Below are positions 57,126 to 64,000 of a stretch of DNA of 64,000 bases, piece after piece. Source of the stretch: Klebsiella oxytoca NBRC 105695 (GTDB lineage: Bacteria > Pseudomonadota > Gammaproteobacteria > Enterobacterales > Enterobacteriaceae); contig NZ_BCZK01000002.1 of assembly GCF_001598695.1 (NCBI RefSeq), positions 62,001 to 126,000 on the forward strand, read 5' to 3'. Position 1 is the first letter of the stretch. Each line of letters starts with the position of its first letter. A model generated the notes under the pieces. It made no database searches and was not told where the DNA came from. It saw only the letters and a list, made by a program, of their open reading frames with translations. Both the position numbers and the translations under genes were made by a program.

Positions 57126-57590
57126 GCCCGGACAGGTGCGTAGCACCGCCTCCGGGAGGGTGTAGAGGGGTTCCGTTCACCATCAAGTCGCAGAAAATGC
57201 CTCATCGAGGTACGTGAACGGGAAAAGGGGGAGAAAACCGTCTCCCCCTTTACAATCCCCGCGGTCCCGCAAAGAAATCGGTGCTGCGCACTGCGCTCAC
57301 CTCCCGGACCTCAGCCTGCGGTCGGCTCAACTCGACCTTACTCGTCCCATCCCTGGGACTCGCCCCTACGGGGCCAGCGCAAGCGCTGTTCAAAATTGCT
57401 CCAGGCAATTTTGTCGTGTCTCGATTCGCCTCTGGCCGCCATCCCTGGCGGCCAGCCCTTGTCTTCGGTCCTCCGGTTCGCCGATTTCAGCGGGGGCCAG
57501 GGCATCGCTGCATAACACGTTGTTTCAGAGATATCTCCGCTGCTGTATGAAACTCTCCCGGAGGCGGCGCTTGACGCGCCTGTCCGGGCT
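57126..57590. repeat. REP-bracketed composite repeat module
   Basis: A REP-like unit, GTAGCCCGGACAGGTGCG and on to CCTCCGGGAG (57126-57161), is mirrored by an inverted unit at 57553-57590. The ~390 bp between include the hairpin GGGGGAGA / TCTCCCCC (57230-57252) and a segment CGCCCCTACGGGGCCAGCGC ... GTTCAAAA (57362-57396), which recurs inverted at 61500-61540. The plus-strand frame 57214-57675 inside it is not a credible gene. Confidence 0.65.
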
Positions 57591-57604
57591 ACCAAACCGA
57601 GGAA

Positions 57605-57641
57605 AAGTAGCCCGGATAAGACGTTTACGTCGCAATCCGGG
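57605..57641. repeat. REP-like unit
   Basis: AGTAGCCCGGATAAGACG followed by TTTACGTCGCAATCCGGG forms an imperfect palindrome with the CCCGGAT/ATCCGGG arms typical of enterobacterial REP units. It adjoins the bracketed module and precedes the small ORF at 57756. Confidence 0.6.
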
Positions 57642-57755
57642 AAAGGCCCCAATATGCATCCCGCAGCATTACTAATCCGGAATTGATATTTCCCGCTCGC
57701 CGTCAACTGTGGTTGAAATAGACCCAGGCAAAAATGCTTCCTGACGGAGGAGAAA

Positions 57756-57932
57756 ATGAAAGTGGCGCTGTGGCAACGCATAACGGGCTGGCTGGCTTCT
57801 TTATCTGACGGTGAAGCCGGGCAGCAGGATACCCAACGCATCATGGAGGCAATATTACCGGTCGCCAGTCTCTACGGAATTGAGCTCGGCAACGTTGAAA
57901 CAAGGTGGTTTCGCCATGATAAAACATACTGA
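57756..57932 (+). CDS. Candidate 58-residue small protein
   Basis: The ATG is preceded by GGAGGAG, an unusually strong ribosome-binding sequence, and the frame stays open for 58 codons to TGA. The product starts MKVALWQRITGWLASLSDG and contains ASLYGIELGNVETRW. It is hydrophilic except for one short amphipathic stretch, with no signal peptide. I recognise no family. It stands alone between repeat elements and the convergent liv-like operon. Codon composition looks like ordinary host sequence. Confidence 0.5.
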   Translation: MKVALWQRITGWLASLSDGEAGQQDTQRIMEAILPVASLYGIELGNVETRWFRHDKTY

Positions 57933-58039
57933 GCGGCGCAGGACGCGTGAAGCCTACTGGAACGAGGTGTGCTTTGTGTAGCGCGAGGCTGTTTGCGGTT
58001 GCGGCGACGCAGGAAGCGAAGCCGCAGCTCTGAACAGCT

Positions 58040-58735
58040 TTATCCCCCCAGATACATTCGCTTGATTTCCGGATTCGCCAGCACCTCCTGCGCAGGACCC
58101 GAGAGCATAATCTTCCCATTCTCCAGCACATAGGCGCGATCGGCGATGGTCAACGCCGCCGTGGCGTTCTGCTCTACCAGCAGCACGGTAATATTCTCCT
58201 CCCGTAGCTGCCTAATCGTGGCGAACAGCTCCCCGACAATTTTCGGCGCCAGCCCGAGACTTGGCTCATCGAGCATCAGCAGTACCGGTTCGCTCATCAG
58301 CGCTCTGGCGATAGCCAGCATCTGCTGCTCGCCGCCGCTCATGGTGCCCGCCATCTGAGCACGCCGCTCCTTGAGGCGGGGAAACAGGCTGTACATGCGA
58401 TCGCGCAGGCGGGTAAAGCCGGCGAGATTATTGTAGGCCCCCATGCGCAGATTTTCTTCGATGGTCAGGTTGGTGAAGATGCGCCGTCCTTCGGGTACCA
58501 GCGCCAGCCCCTTACGCACAATCTGATGCGTCTGGCTGCGGGAGATATCCTCGTTGAGAAAATTGACCCGCCCCGTGGAACGCACCAGATTGACGATGCC
58601 GTTGAGGGTGGAGGTTTTCCCGGCACCGTTGCTGCCGATAAGGGTAACGATCTCCCGGTCGTAAATATCAATATCAACGCCTTTTAGTCCCTGAATCACG
58701 CCGTAAAACACGTTTAATTCGCGCGCGCTAAGCAT
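58040..58735 (-). CDS. livF: Branched-chain amino-acid-type ABC ATPase (LivF)
   Basis: A 231-residue ATPase with Walker A GSNGAGKTS, signature MSGGEQQMLAIARAL and Walker B LLMLDEPSLGLAP, the LivF pattern. It overlaps livG by 8 bp and ends the five-gene operon. It powers import by LivH/LivM. Because the operon adjoins eutC rather than the E. coli liv neighbours, this is probably a paralog and its ligand may differ from leucine/isoleucine/valine. Confidence 0.92.
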   Translation of the reverse strand: MLSARELNVFYGVIQGLKGVDIDIYDREIVTLIGSNGAGKTSTLNGIVNLVRSTGRVNFLNEDISRSQTHQIVRKGLALVPEGRRIFTNLTIEENLRMGAYNNLAGFTRLRDRMYSLFPRLKERRAQMAGTMSGGEQQMLAIARALMSEPVLLMLDEPSLGLAPKIVGELFATIRQLREENITVLLVEQNATAALTIADRAYVLENGKIMLSGPAQEVLANPEIKRMYLGG

Positions 58736-59510
58736 AACGAACGTCCCCCAGGTAAGCGGAAATCACGCCCGGATCCTCAATGGCTTCCGACATCAGGCCG
58801 CTAAACAGCGGCTTGCCGTACTCCAGCACCATCACCCGCTCGCACAGCTTGTTGACGAACGGCATATCGTGCTCGATCAGCAGTACGCTGAGCTGATAGT
58901 CGTTACGCATGCGGAAGATCAGGTCTGCCAGATCTTCCGTCTCCTTTGGGTTCATCCCGGCGGCGGGTTCGTCGAGCAGCAGTAATTTTGGCGAGGTCGC
59001 CAGCGCGCGGGCGATCTCCACCTTGCGCTGGTTGCCGTAGCTAAGGTTGGTGGCCTGCACGTCGGCGAAATGGGCGATACCGATATCGTCCAGAATCGCC
59101 ATCGCTTTGGCCTTTGCCGCCCGCTCGGCGGGGTAGTAGCGGCCGATATGCAGCGCCGCTTCCAGCAGCGAATAGCGGCTGGCGCTGTCGAGGCCAACCA
59201 TCACGTTTTCTAATACCGTCATCGAGTTGAACAGGCGGATATTCTGAAAGGTGCGGGCAATCCCGGCGTTGACCACCCGGTTCGGCTTCAGCCCTTTTAG
59301 CGATTTTCCCGCGAGGGTCACGCTGCCGCTGGTCGGTTTATAGTTGGCGGTGATGACGTTGAACATCGTGGTTTTGCCCGCGCCGTTGGGGCCAATCAGG
59401 CCAAAAATTTCCGCCTCGTCGACGTGGAAACTGACGCTGTCGATAGCCCGCAGGCCACCGAACTGCATGGTCACGTCCTGCACCTGTAAAATGACCTTAT
59501 TTTGCGCCAT
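58728..59510 (-). CDS. livG: Branched-chain amino-acid-type ABC ATPase (LivG)
   Basis: A 260-residue ATPase. Walker A is GPNGAGKTTMFNVI, the signature LSYGNQRKVEIARAL and Walker B LLLLDEPAAGMNP, with the LivG-specific MNPKETEDL following. It overlaps livM by 14 bp and livF by 8 bp. It pairs with LivF as the nucleotide-binding heterodimer of the transporter. Confidence 0.93.
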   Translation of the reverse strand: MAQNKVILQVQDVTMQFGGLRAIDSVSFHVDEAEIFGLIGPNGAGKTTMFNVITANYKPTSGSVTLAGKSLKGLKPNRVVNAGIARTFQNIRLFNSMTVLENVMVGLDSASRYSLLEAALHIGRYYPAERAAKAKAMAILDDIGIAHFADVQATNLSYGNQRKVEIARALATSPKLLLLDEPAAGMNPKETEDLADLIFRMRNDYQLSVLLIEHDMPFVNKLCERVMVLEYGKPLFSGLMSEAIEDPGVISAYLGDVRYA

Positions 59511-60546
59511 CGCCGCGTCTCCTTTTGCCCACCTGCCAAATCTCTTTTTTGCCCAACAGACCTTCGCGGGCGAACAGCATGATGATCAGCAGCAGCAGCG
59601 AGAACACCACCATCCGCAGGCCCGGATACGCGCCGAGATCGTGACCGAAGAACTGGAGCGGCTGGTCGAGAAAGCGCAGCCACTCGCCGCTGCCGACCAC
59701 CAGTATGGTGCCGAGCAGCGCGCCGGTGGTGCTGCCCAGGCCGCCGAGCACGATAATAATCAGCAGCTGGAAGGTAAGCATAAAGTCGAACAGGCCCGGC
59801 GAGATGGTGGTCAGCAGCGAGGCCAGCAGGCCGCCGCCGATCCCTTCGAAGAAGGCGCTGGTGGCGAAGGCGCAGGTTTTAATGCGAAACGTGTTCACCC
59901 CCATGGCGATAGCGGCGTCTTCGTCGTCGCGCACCGCTTTCATCATTCGCCCGTACTTCGACCACACCAGCTGCAAAATCATCCCGGTCGCCAGCAGGGC
60001 GAACAGCCCGCACCAGAACAGCAGATGCGGCTGCTGCGGAATATCGTTGAGGCCAATCGCGCCGTTGGTGATCTGCGGATTGTTGATTGCGAGGATTTTA
60101 ATGATAAAGCCGAAGCCGAGGGTCACAATCGCCAGGTAGTCGCCGCGCACGCGGAAGACCGGCAGGGCAAGGCAAACCGCCAGCGCCGCCGCGCACAGGC
60201 CGCTAATGAGCAGCGCGGGCAGGAACCCGGCGTGCAGCACGAGGATCCACGGGCTGGGCGCGGCCATCTCAAACATATCCAGCTTGCTGTCGCTGGGGAG
60301 GATCAGCAGGGCGGTGACGTAAGCGCCGACCGCCACAAAGCCGTTGGGCTCCAGCGACAGCTGGCCGGTCACGCCGTTGATCAGGTTATAGCTGACTGCG
60401 AGGATCATAAAGACGAAAATGGTGCTGATGACGCGAATAATGTAGTCGTTGAAGACGACGTTGATCCCGGCCAGCAGCGCGACGCAGAGAGCAATAATGA
60501 CCAGGTTGCGCAGCTGCGCCCCGGCGGTAGTCGTAGCGTTGAGCAT
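59497..60546 (-). CDS. livM: Branched-chain amino-acid-type ABC permease (LivM)
   Basis: A 349-residue permease with about nine membrane segments. It has YNLINGVTGQLSLEPNGFVAVGAY near residues 50-73, GDYLAIVTLGFGFI, and the contact loop ending in MKAVRDDEDAAIAMGVN. GGLGSTTGALLGTILV lies near the C-terminus. The start codon's last base overlaps the livH stop. The charged C-terminus (GKRRRGDGAK) extends past the fold. Confidence 0.92.
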   Translation of the reverse strand: MLNATTTAGAQLRNLVIIALCVALLAGINVVFNDYIIRVISTIFVFMILAVSYNLINGVTGQLSLEPNGFVAVGAYVTALLILPSDSKLDMFEMAAPSPWILVLHAGFLPALLISGLCAAALAVCLALPVFRVRGDYLAIVTLGFGFIIKILAINNPQITNGAIGLNDIPQQPHLLFWCGLFALLATGMILQLVWSKYGRMMKAVRDDEDAAIAMGVNTFRIKTCAFATSAFFEGIGGGLLASLLTTISPGLFDFMLTFQLLIIIVLGGLGSTTGALLGTILVVGSGEWLRFLDQPLQFFGHDLGAYPGLRMVVFSLLLLIIMLFAREGLLGKKEIWQVGKRRRGDGAK

Positions 60547-61445
60547 CAGAAACGGCTCCTTTCCAGACGTTCATCGCCCATAATGCCAACCGGGCGGAAT
60601 AAGAGGACCAGAATCAAGAACATAAAGGCAAAGGCGTCTTTGTAGCCGCCCAGCTCGGGAAACAGGGCGACCGCCACCACCTCGGTAAAGCCGAGAATAA
60701 AGCCGCCGAGCACCGCGCCGGTGACGCTGCCGATTCCGCCGAGCACCGCGGCGGCGAAGGCCTTCAGGCCGATCAGCACGCCCATCAGCGGGTCGATGGT
60801 CGGGTAGCTGATGGAGTAGAACACCCCGCCCAGCGCCGCGAGGCTGCTGCCGAGGGCGAACACCAGCGAGATAATGCGGTTGGCGTCGATGCCCATCAGG
60901 CGGACGGTATTAACGTCGAAGGCCACCGCGCGGATCGCCATCCCGTAGCGGGTGCGGTACAGCAGCCAGAGGATCGCCAGCAGCAGCAGGACGGTGATCA
61001 GCGGCACGATCAACGCCACGTTGGTGATAATCACGTCACCAAAGGCGCGAGTGTTGTTGAAAAATTCCGGTGCGGAAAAGAAGCGCGAGCTGCCGCCAAA
61101 CAGCACGTTGAACAGGTTTTCGAGGAAGAAGCTGACGCCGATGGCGGTGATCAGCATCGAGATTTTTGATGCCTGACGCAGCGGGCGATAGGCCACCCGG
61201 TCGATCAGCATGCCGAACAGGCCGCACAGCGCGAGGGTCAGGAAAACGGCTACCCCGAAGGGTAGCCCAATGGAAGAAAACAAAAACAGGGTGGTAAACG
61301 CCCCGACCATCATTACGTCCGCATGGGCGAAGTTGATCAGGCGCAGCACCCCATAAACCATCGTATAACCGATGGCAATCAGGGCGTACATGCCCCCAAG
61401 GCTCATTCCATTGACCACTTGCTGGAGAAAAATGGCACCATCCAT
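60546..61445 (-). CDS. livH: Branched-chain amino-acid-type ABC permease (LivH)
   Basis: A 299-residue permease. The N-terminus has QQVVNGMSLGGMYALIAIGYTMVYGVLRLINFAH, the standard LivH start. The contact loop is IRAVAFDVNTVRLMGIDANRI, and KAFAAAVLGGIGSVTGAVLGGFILG follows. It overlaps livM by 1 bp. A 153-bp gap, filled by a repeat copy, separates it from the upstream binding-protein gene. Confidence 0.93.
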   Translation of the reverse strand: MDGAIFLQQVVNGMSLGGMYALIAIGYTMVYGVLRLINFAHADVMMVGAFTTLFLFSSIGLPFGVAVFLTLALCGLFGMLIDRVAYRPLRQASKISMLITAIGVSFFLENLFNVLFGGSSRFFSAPEFFNNTRAFGDVIITNVALIVPLITVLLLLAILWLLYRTRYGMAIRAVAFDVNTVRLMGIDANRIISLVFALGSSLAALGGVFYSISYPTIDPLMGVLIGLKAFAAAVLGGIGSVTGAVLGGFILGFTEVVAVALFPELGGYKDAFAFMFLILVLLFRPVGIMGDERLERSRF

Positions 61446-61468
61446 CTGATATCTCTCTTATTTTCCCT

Positions 61469-61593
61469 AAATAATTCGAGTTGCAGGACAAAACGGTTAA
61501 CCGTTTTGAACAGCGCTTGCGCTGGCCCCGTAGGGGCGATGCTCATGGATGAGCCGAGTAACACAGCCAGCGCACATGCAACTTGAAGTATGA
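61469..61593. repeat. Intergenic repeat, copy A (between binding-protein gene and livH)
   Basis: The left end AAATAATTCGAGTTGCAGGA (61469-61488) and right end GCACATGCAACTTGAAGTATGA (61572-61593) recur inverted in copy B at 62770-62880. The interior (GAACAGCGCTTGCGCTGGCC, CCCGTAGGGGCG) is different from copy B but matches 57362-57396. It lies within the operon and can fold into GC hairpins. Confidence 0.75.
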
Positions 61594-61598
61594 CGGGG

Positions 61599-62735
61599 TT
61601 AAGGATTAACCACGGTACGAAACGCCAGCTTGCCATCCTTCACTTCGTTGATGACCGCGCTGCGGATAGCGTCGCCGTTTTGTAACGTCAGCGTACCGGT
61701 TACGCCCTGGAAGTCCTTAGTAGCGCGAATTTTTTCGTTAACGCAAACCCGGTCGCGCGGGTCGCTGCACTGGTTCATGGCGTTGATAATGACGTTATAG
61801 GCGTCCGCCGCCATCGCGCCCCAGGTATGGGTCGGCTGCTGGTATTTGGCTTCCCAGGCTTTGATAAACACCTCGCCCGCCGGCGTTTGCTCTTTGGCGT
61901 TCGGCGAGTAGTAGTCGGTGGTCATATAGCCGTTGACCGCGTCTTTGCCGACGTCAAAAAAGACCTGATCCGCCGCCAGCCCGTCGCCGCCGACCACCGG
62001 CTTGCTCAGCCCCAGTTGCTTCGCCTGTACGGCGATCAGCGCCCCTTCGGTGTAGTAGATCGGCATATAGATCATGTCGACGTTCTTCGCCTTCACGCTG
62101 GCCAGCTGGGCCTTAAAGTCTTTGCTGCCGCCGGGAGCCTGAACTTCGATAGGAATGGTGCCGCCGTTTTTCAGGAACTGCGTGCGGAAGGCTTTCGCCA
62201 GGCCAACGGAGTAGTCGTTGCTGCTGTCGAAGACGATGGCGGCGGTTTTAGCCTTCAGATCGCGCGAGGCGAGGTTAGCGCCGACCACGCCCTGGAAGCT
62301 GTCGGAGAAGCAGACCCGACTGACGTAAGGGTGGTTGCGGGTGACGCGGTCGTTGGTGGCGGTTGAGGAGACCAGCGGCGTTTTACTGTCGTCGGCGATT
62401 TTGGTCATCGCCAGGGTATTGGAGGAGGTGACTTCGCCGATCACCGCGTCGACTTTATCGCTGGAGACCAGGCGCTGCATGGCGTTAGCGGCTTCGACCT
62501 TGTCGCTCTTATCGTCAATCACGATAAGCTTCACGGTGTCGCCATTTTTTAACGTCGGCGTAATGCTCTGGATGATATCCAGCCCTTTTTGCGAAGGTTG
62601 TCCGTAGCCGCTCAGCGCGCCGCTCAGCGGCAAGACCACGCCAATTTTAATTTCAGCCGCCTGCGCGCTGCTGGCACCGACCCACGCGGCAACCAGCGTG
62701 GCCATTAAAGACGCTTTCCCGGAAAACTTGTTCAT
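61599..62735 (-). CDS. Branched-chain amino-acid-type ABC binding protein (LivJ/LivK family)
   Basis: A 378-residue periplasmic protein. The signal peptide (LMATLVAAWVGASSAQA) ends before AEIKIGVVLPLSGALSGYGQPSQKGLDI. The family core shows DAVIGEVTSSNTLAMTKIADDSKTPLVSSTATN and TWGAMAADAYNVIINAMNQC. Paired cysteines (CSDPRDRVC) near the end are unusual for LivJ. It is first of the operon but separated from livH by repeat copy A. Its ligand may be a branched-chain amino acid, amide or urea-like solute. Confidence 0.9.
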   Translation of the reverse strand: MNKFSGKASLMATLVAAWVGASSAQAAEIKIGVVLPLSGALSGYGQPSQKGLDIIQSITPTLKNGDTVKLIVIDDKSDKVEAANAMQRLVSSDKVDAVIGEVTSSNTLAMTKIADDSKTPLVSSTATNDRVTRNHPYVSRVCFSDSFQGVVGANLASRDLKAKTAAIVFDSSNDYSVGLAKAFRTQFLKNGGTIPIEVQAPGGSKDFKAQLASVKAKNVDMIYMPIYYTEGALIAVQAKQLGLSKPVVGGDGLAADQVFFDVGKDAVNGYMTTDYYSPNAKEQTPAGEVFIKAWEAKYQQPTHTWGAMAADAYNVIINAMNQCSDPRDRVCVNEKIRATKDFQGVTGTLTLQNGDAIRSAVINEVKDGKLAFRTVVNP

Positions 62736-62762
62736 TTTTACCTCACCGTCGGTCGATTATTT

Positions 62763-62887
62763 ATACCCTTCATACTTCAAGTTGCATGTGCGTTGGCTTT
62801 CCTCGCTCACCCCAGTCACTTACTAGAGTAAGCTCCTGGGGATTCCCTGCGTCGCCGCCTTCCTGCAACTCGAATTATTTTGGGTAT
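62763..62887. repeat. Intergenic repeat, copy B (upstream of binding-protein gene)
   Basis: The 125-bp unit has short inverted ends ATACCC / GGGTAT and the same terminal blocks as copy A in opposite orientation (62770-62791 and 62861-62880). The interior contains CCCAGTCACTTACTAGAGT and AGCTCCTGGGG, which can form a hairpin. It resembles the palindromic intergenic repeats common in enterobacteria. The rest of 62888-63225 has AT-rich promoter-like sequence and a REP unit. Confidence 0.75.
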
Positions 62888-63105
62888 ATCTTTAACCATC
62901 AATGACTGCATAACATTGAGAAATAATTCACCTGGATATCCGGCGAATTATTGGCTGTTATATTGAATAGATAACGAGATATATTTGGTATGCAGATTTA
63001 CCTTACAACGTCCGTTTCGTTTTTACTCATGCAATATTCTTATTACCTGCAGGAAAGGGCATAAGGCTGATGACAACCCTGTTTTGGGTACGGTGAACGC
63101 ATTAT

Positions 63106-63134
63106 GCCGGGGGCGGCTGACGCCTTACCCGGCC
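63106..63134. repeat. REP-like palindrome
   Basis: GCCGGGGGCGGCTGACGCC followed by TTACCCGGCC forms an imperfect GCCGGG/CCCGGC palindrome with internal GGCG/CGCC pairing, the usual REP arrangement. It lies 92 bp downstream of the eutC end. Confidence 0.6.
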
Positions 63135-63225
63135 TGCAAAATCCGCAATGCCAGCGCGCACCCGAAAATAATATCCAGGTGCGCCCGGTAATATTAAAAA
63201 TCTATTCTGCTGTCCGCCTGGTTTA

Positions 63226-64000
63226 TTATTTTAGCTGGCTCAACGGTTTTATTTTTCCATGCAGCGCAGGATTATCACTTTCGTCTTTCAGGCGCACTCC
63301 GGTAAGCCGCCGCAAAAAGGCCTGCTCCAGTAACCAGGCCAGCTTAAAAGCGGCGGCATCAAAGCTCAGCCCTTCCGGACGGATATTAGAAATACAGTTG
63401 CGCTCCGACTCCAGCCGCTGACGATGCGGCTGCCAGGTTAAATACACTCCGAGGCTGTCCGGCGAAGAGAGCCCGGGCCGTTCGCCAATCAATATCGCCA
63501 CCGCTCTGGCCTTCAGCGTTTCGCCTATATCATCGCCCAGCGCGACCCGCGACTGGTGCGCCAGCACCACCGGGGCCAGGCTCAGGCCGAGGGTTTTCAG
63601 ATAGGGCAGCAGGGCGCGAATCAGCGGCACTGCCTGGCGCTGCACGGCGTACGACGACAGCCCGTCGCCAATCACCAGCAGCAGGTCGGCGGGGCGCGCG
63701 CCGCTGGCGGCGAGGTCGGCGCGGCTCTCTTCGTTCAGCTGCCGCCCCAGATCCGGGCGATTCAGATAGACATGGCGATCGCTGGCGGCGCTGCGGACGG
63801 TCAGCGTCGACAGCCCCAGCTCCGCCAGCGGCTGAACAAGCTGGTCGCTGGCTAAAGGTTGGTGGATAGCATCGCGCGCCCGGGCGTGGGCGAGGCCGAA
63901 ATTCAGCACTTCGCGGGTCGGCAGGCTGGCGCCGCTGCGCCCCAGCGCAATCCGCGCATCGGTAAACTCACGCAGCGGGTTCCAGGCGTCGGGAGGATTC
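63226..64000 (-). CDS. eutC: Ethanolamine ammonia-lyase small subunit EutC, C-terminal part
   Basis: The frame is open from the window edge to its stop at 63226, about 257 residues of the ~295 expected, lacking the N-terminus. EutC blocks include LNFGLAHARARDAIH, LLLVIGDGLSSYAVQRQAVPLI, VAILIGERPGLSSPDSLGVYLTW, SERNCISNIRPEGLSFD and the C-terminal GVRLKD. With EutB it deaminates ethanolamine using adenosylcobalamin. The liv-like operon lies downstream in the same orientation. Confidence 0.96.
   Translation of the reverse strand, partial: NPPDAWNPLREFTDARIALGRSGASLPTREVLNFGLAHARARDAIHQPLASDQLVQPLAELGLSTLTVRSAASDRHVYLNRPDLGRQLNEESRADLAASGARPADLLLVIGDGLSSYAVQRQAVPLIRALLPYLKTLGLSLAPVVLAHQSRVALGDDIGETLKARAVAILIGERPGLSSPDSLGVYLTWQPHRQRLESERNCISNIRPEGLSFDAAAFKLAWLLEQAFLRRLTGVRLKDESDNPALHGKIKPLSQLK

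Noticed and set aside
57214-57675. 153-codon plus-strand frame in the repeat region
   Set aside because: It is rich in Arg/Ser/Pro and runs through REP-like units and a dispersed repeat; such frames are by-products of the repeat.
59344-60645. 433-codon plus-strand open frame opposite livM/livG
   Set aside because: It is antisense to two clear ABC genes, has extreme Gln/Gly/Arg composition and no recognisable domain; it results from high GC content.

Overview
The window looks like chromosome from an Enterobacteriaceae member of the Klebsiella/Raoultella group. Supporting signs are the phoE / proB-proA / thrW gene order, a complete ecpRABCDE pilus operon, and many ABC, TRAP and MFS uptake systems for sugar acids, sulfur esters, phosphonates and amino acids. 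REP-like palindromes and longer enterobacterial repeats lie between genes. The genus is inferred from gene content; no rRNA is present.

Layout. 1-1502: start of uxuB and all of uxuA (hexuronate catabolism) with UxuR/ExuR-type operators upstream. 1944-4549: a topAI-yjhQ-yjhP operon with a leader peptide and a terminator-like hairpin; the yjhP part is fused to a second methyltransferase domain. 4595-8307: an operon of ROK repressor, glycoside-hydrolase-like protein and MFS transporter. 8553-14202: a LacI-type regulator and a convergent TRAP transporter / SDR / RbsD-like operon that share a 17-bp operator. 14779-22684: a second LacI-centred sugar-acid locus (OprB porin, MFS, DapA-family lyase/aldolase, FAH hydrolase, Dcu-type carrier).

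22814-27188: a mobile accessory segment next to tRNA-Thr(CGT). It holds a colicin A-like cluster (pore-forming bacteriocin, opposite-strand immunity gene, frameshifted lysis gene, overlapping SOS boxes), a decayed IS3-family element and a truncated tyrosine integrase. 27301-31637: proA, proB, phoE and an NlpC/P60 lipoprotein. 31968-40034: a sulfate-ester locus resembling atsRBC-astA of pseudomonads (LysR regulator, binding protein, double-length permease, ATPase, arylsulfotransferase with a thioredoxin-like tail), then an AraC regulator and a TauE-type exporter. 40246-44743: a HAD phosphatase and a phnCDEE-type transporter with a candidate Pho box. 45607-53710: the ecp pilus operon followed by a second, diverged ecpR paralog. 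53902-56965: a polar amino-acid ABC operon. 57126-57932: a repeat-rich stretch and a candidate 58-aa protein. 58040-62735: a livKHMGF-like operon whose binding-protein gene is flanked by two copies of one repeat. 63226-64000: the C-terminal part of eutC.

The most distinctive items are the colicin A-like module with its unusual central domain and broken lysis gene, the second ecpR, the fused methyltransferase in the topAI operon, and the arylsulfotransferase-thioredoxin protein beside a double permease.
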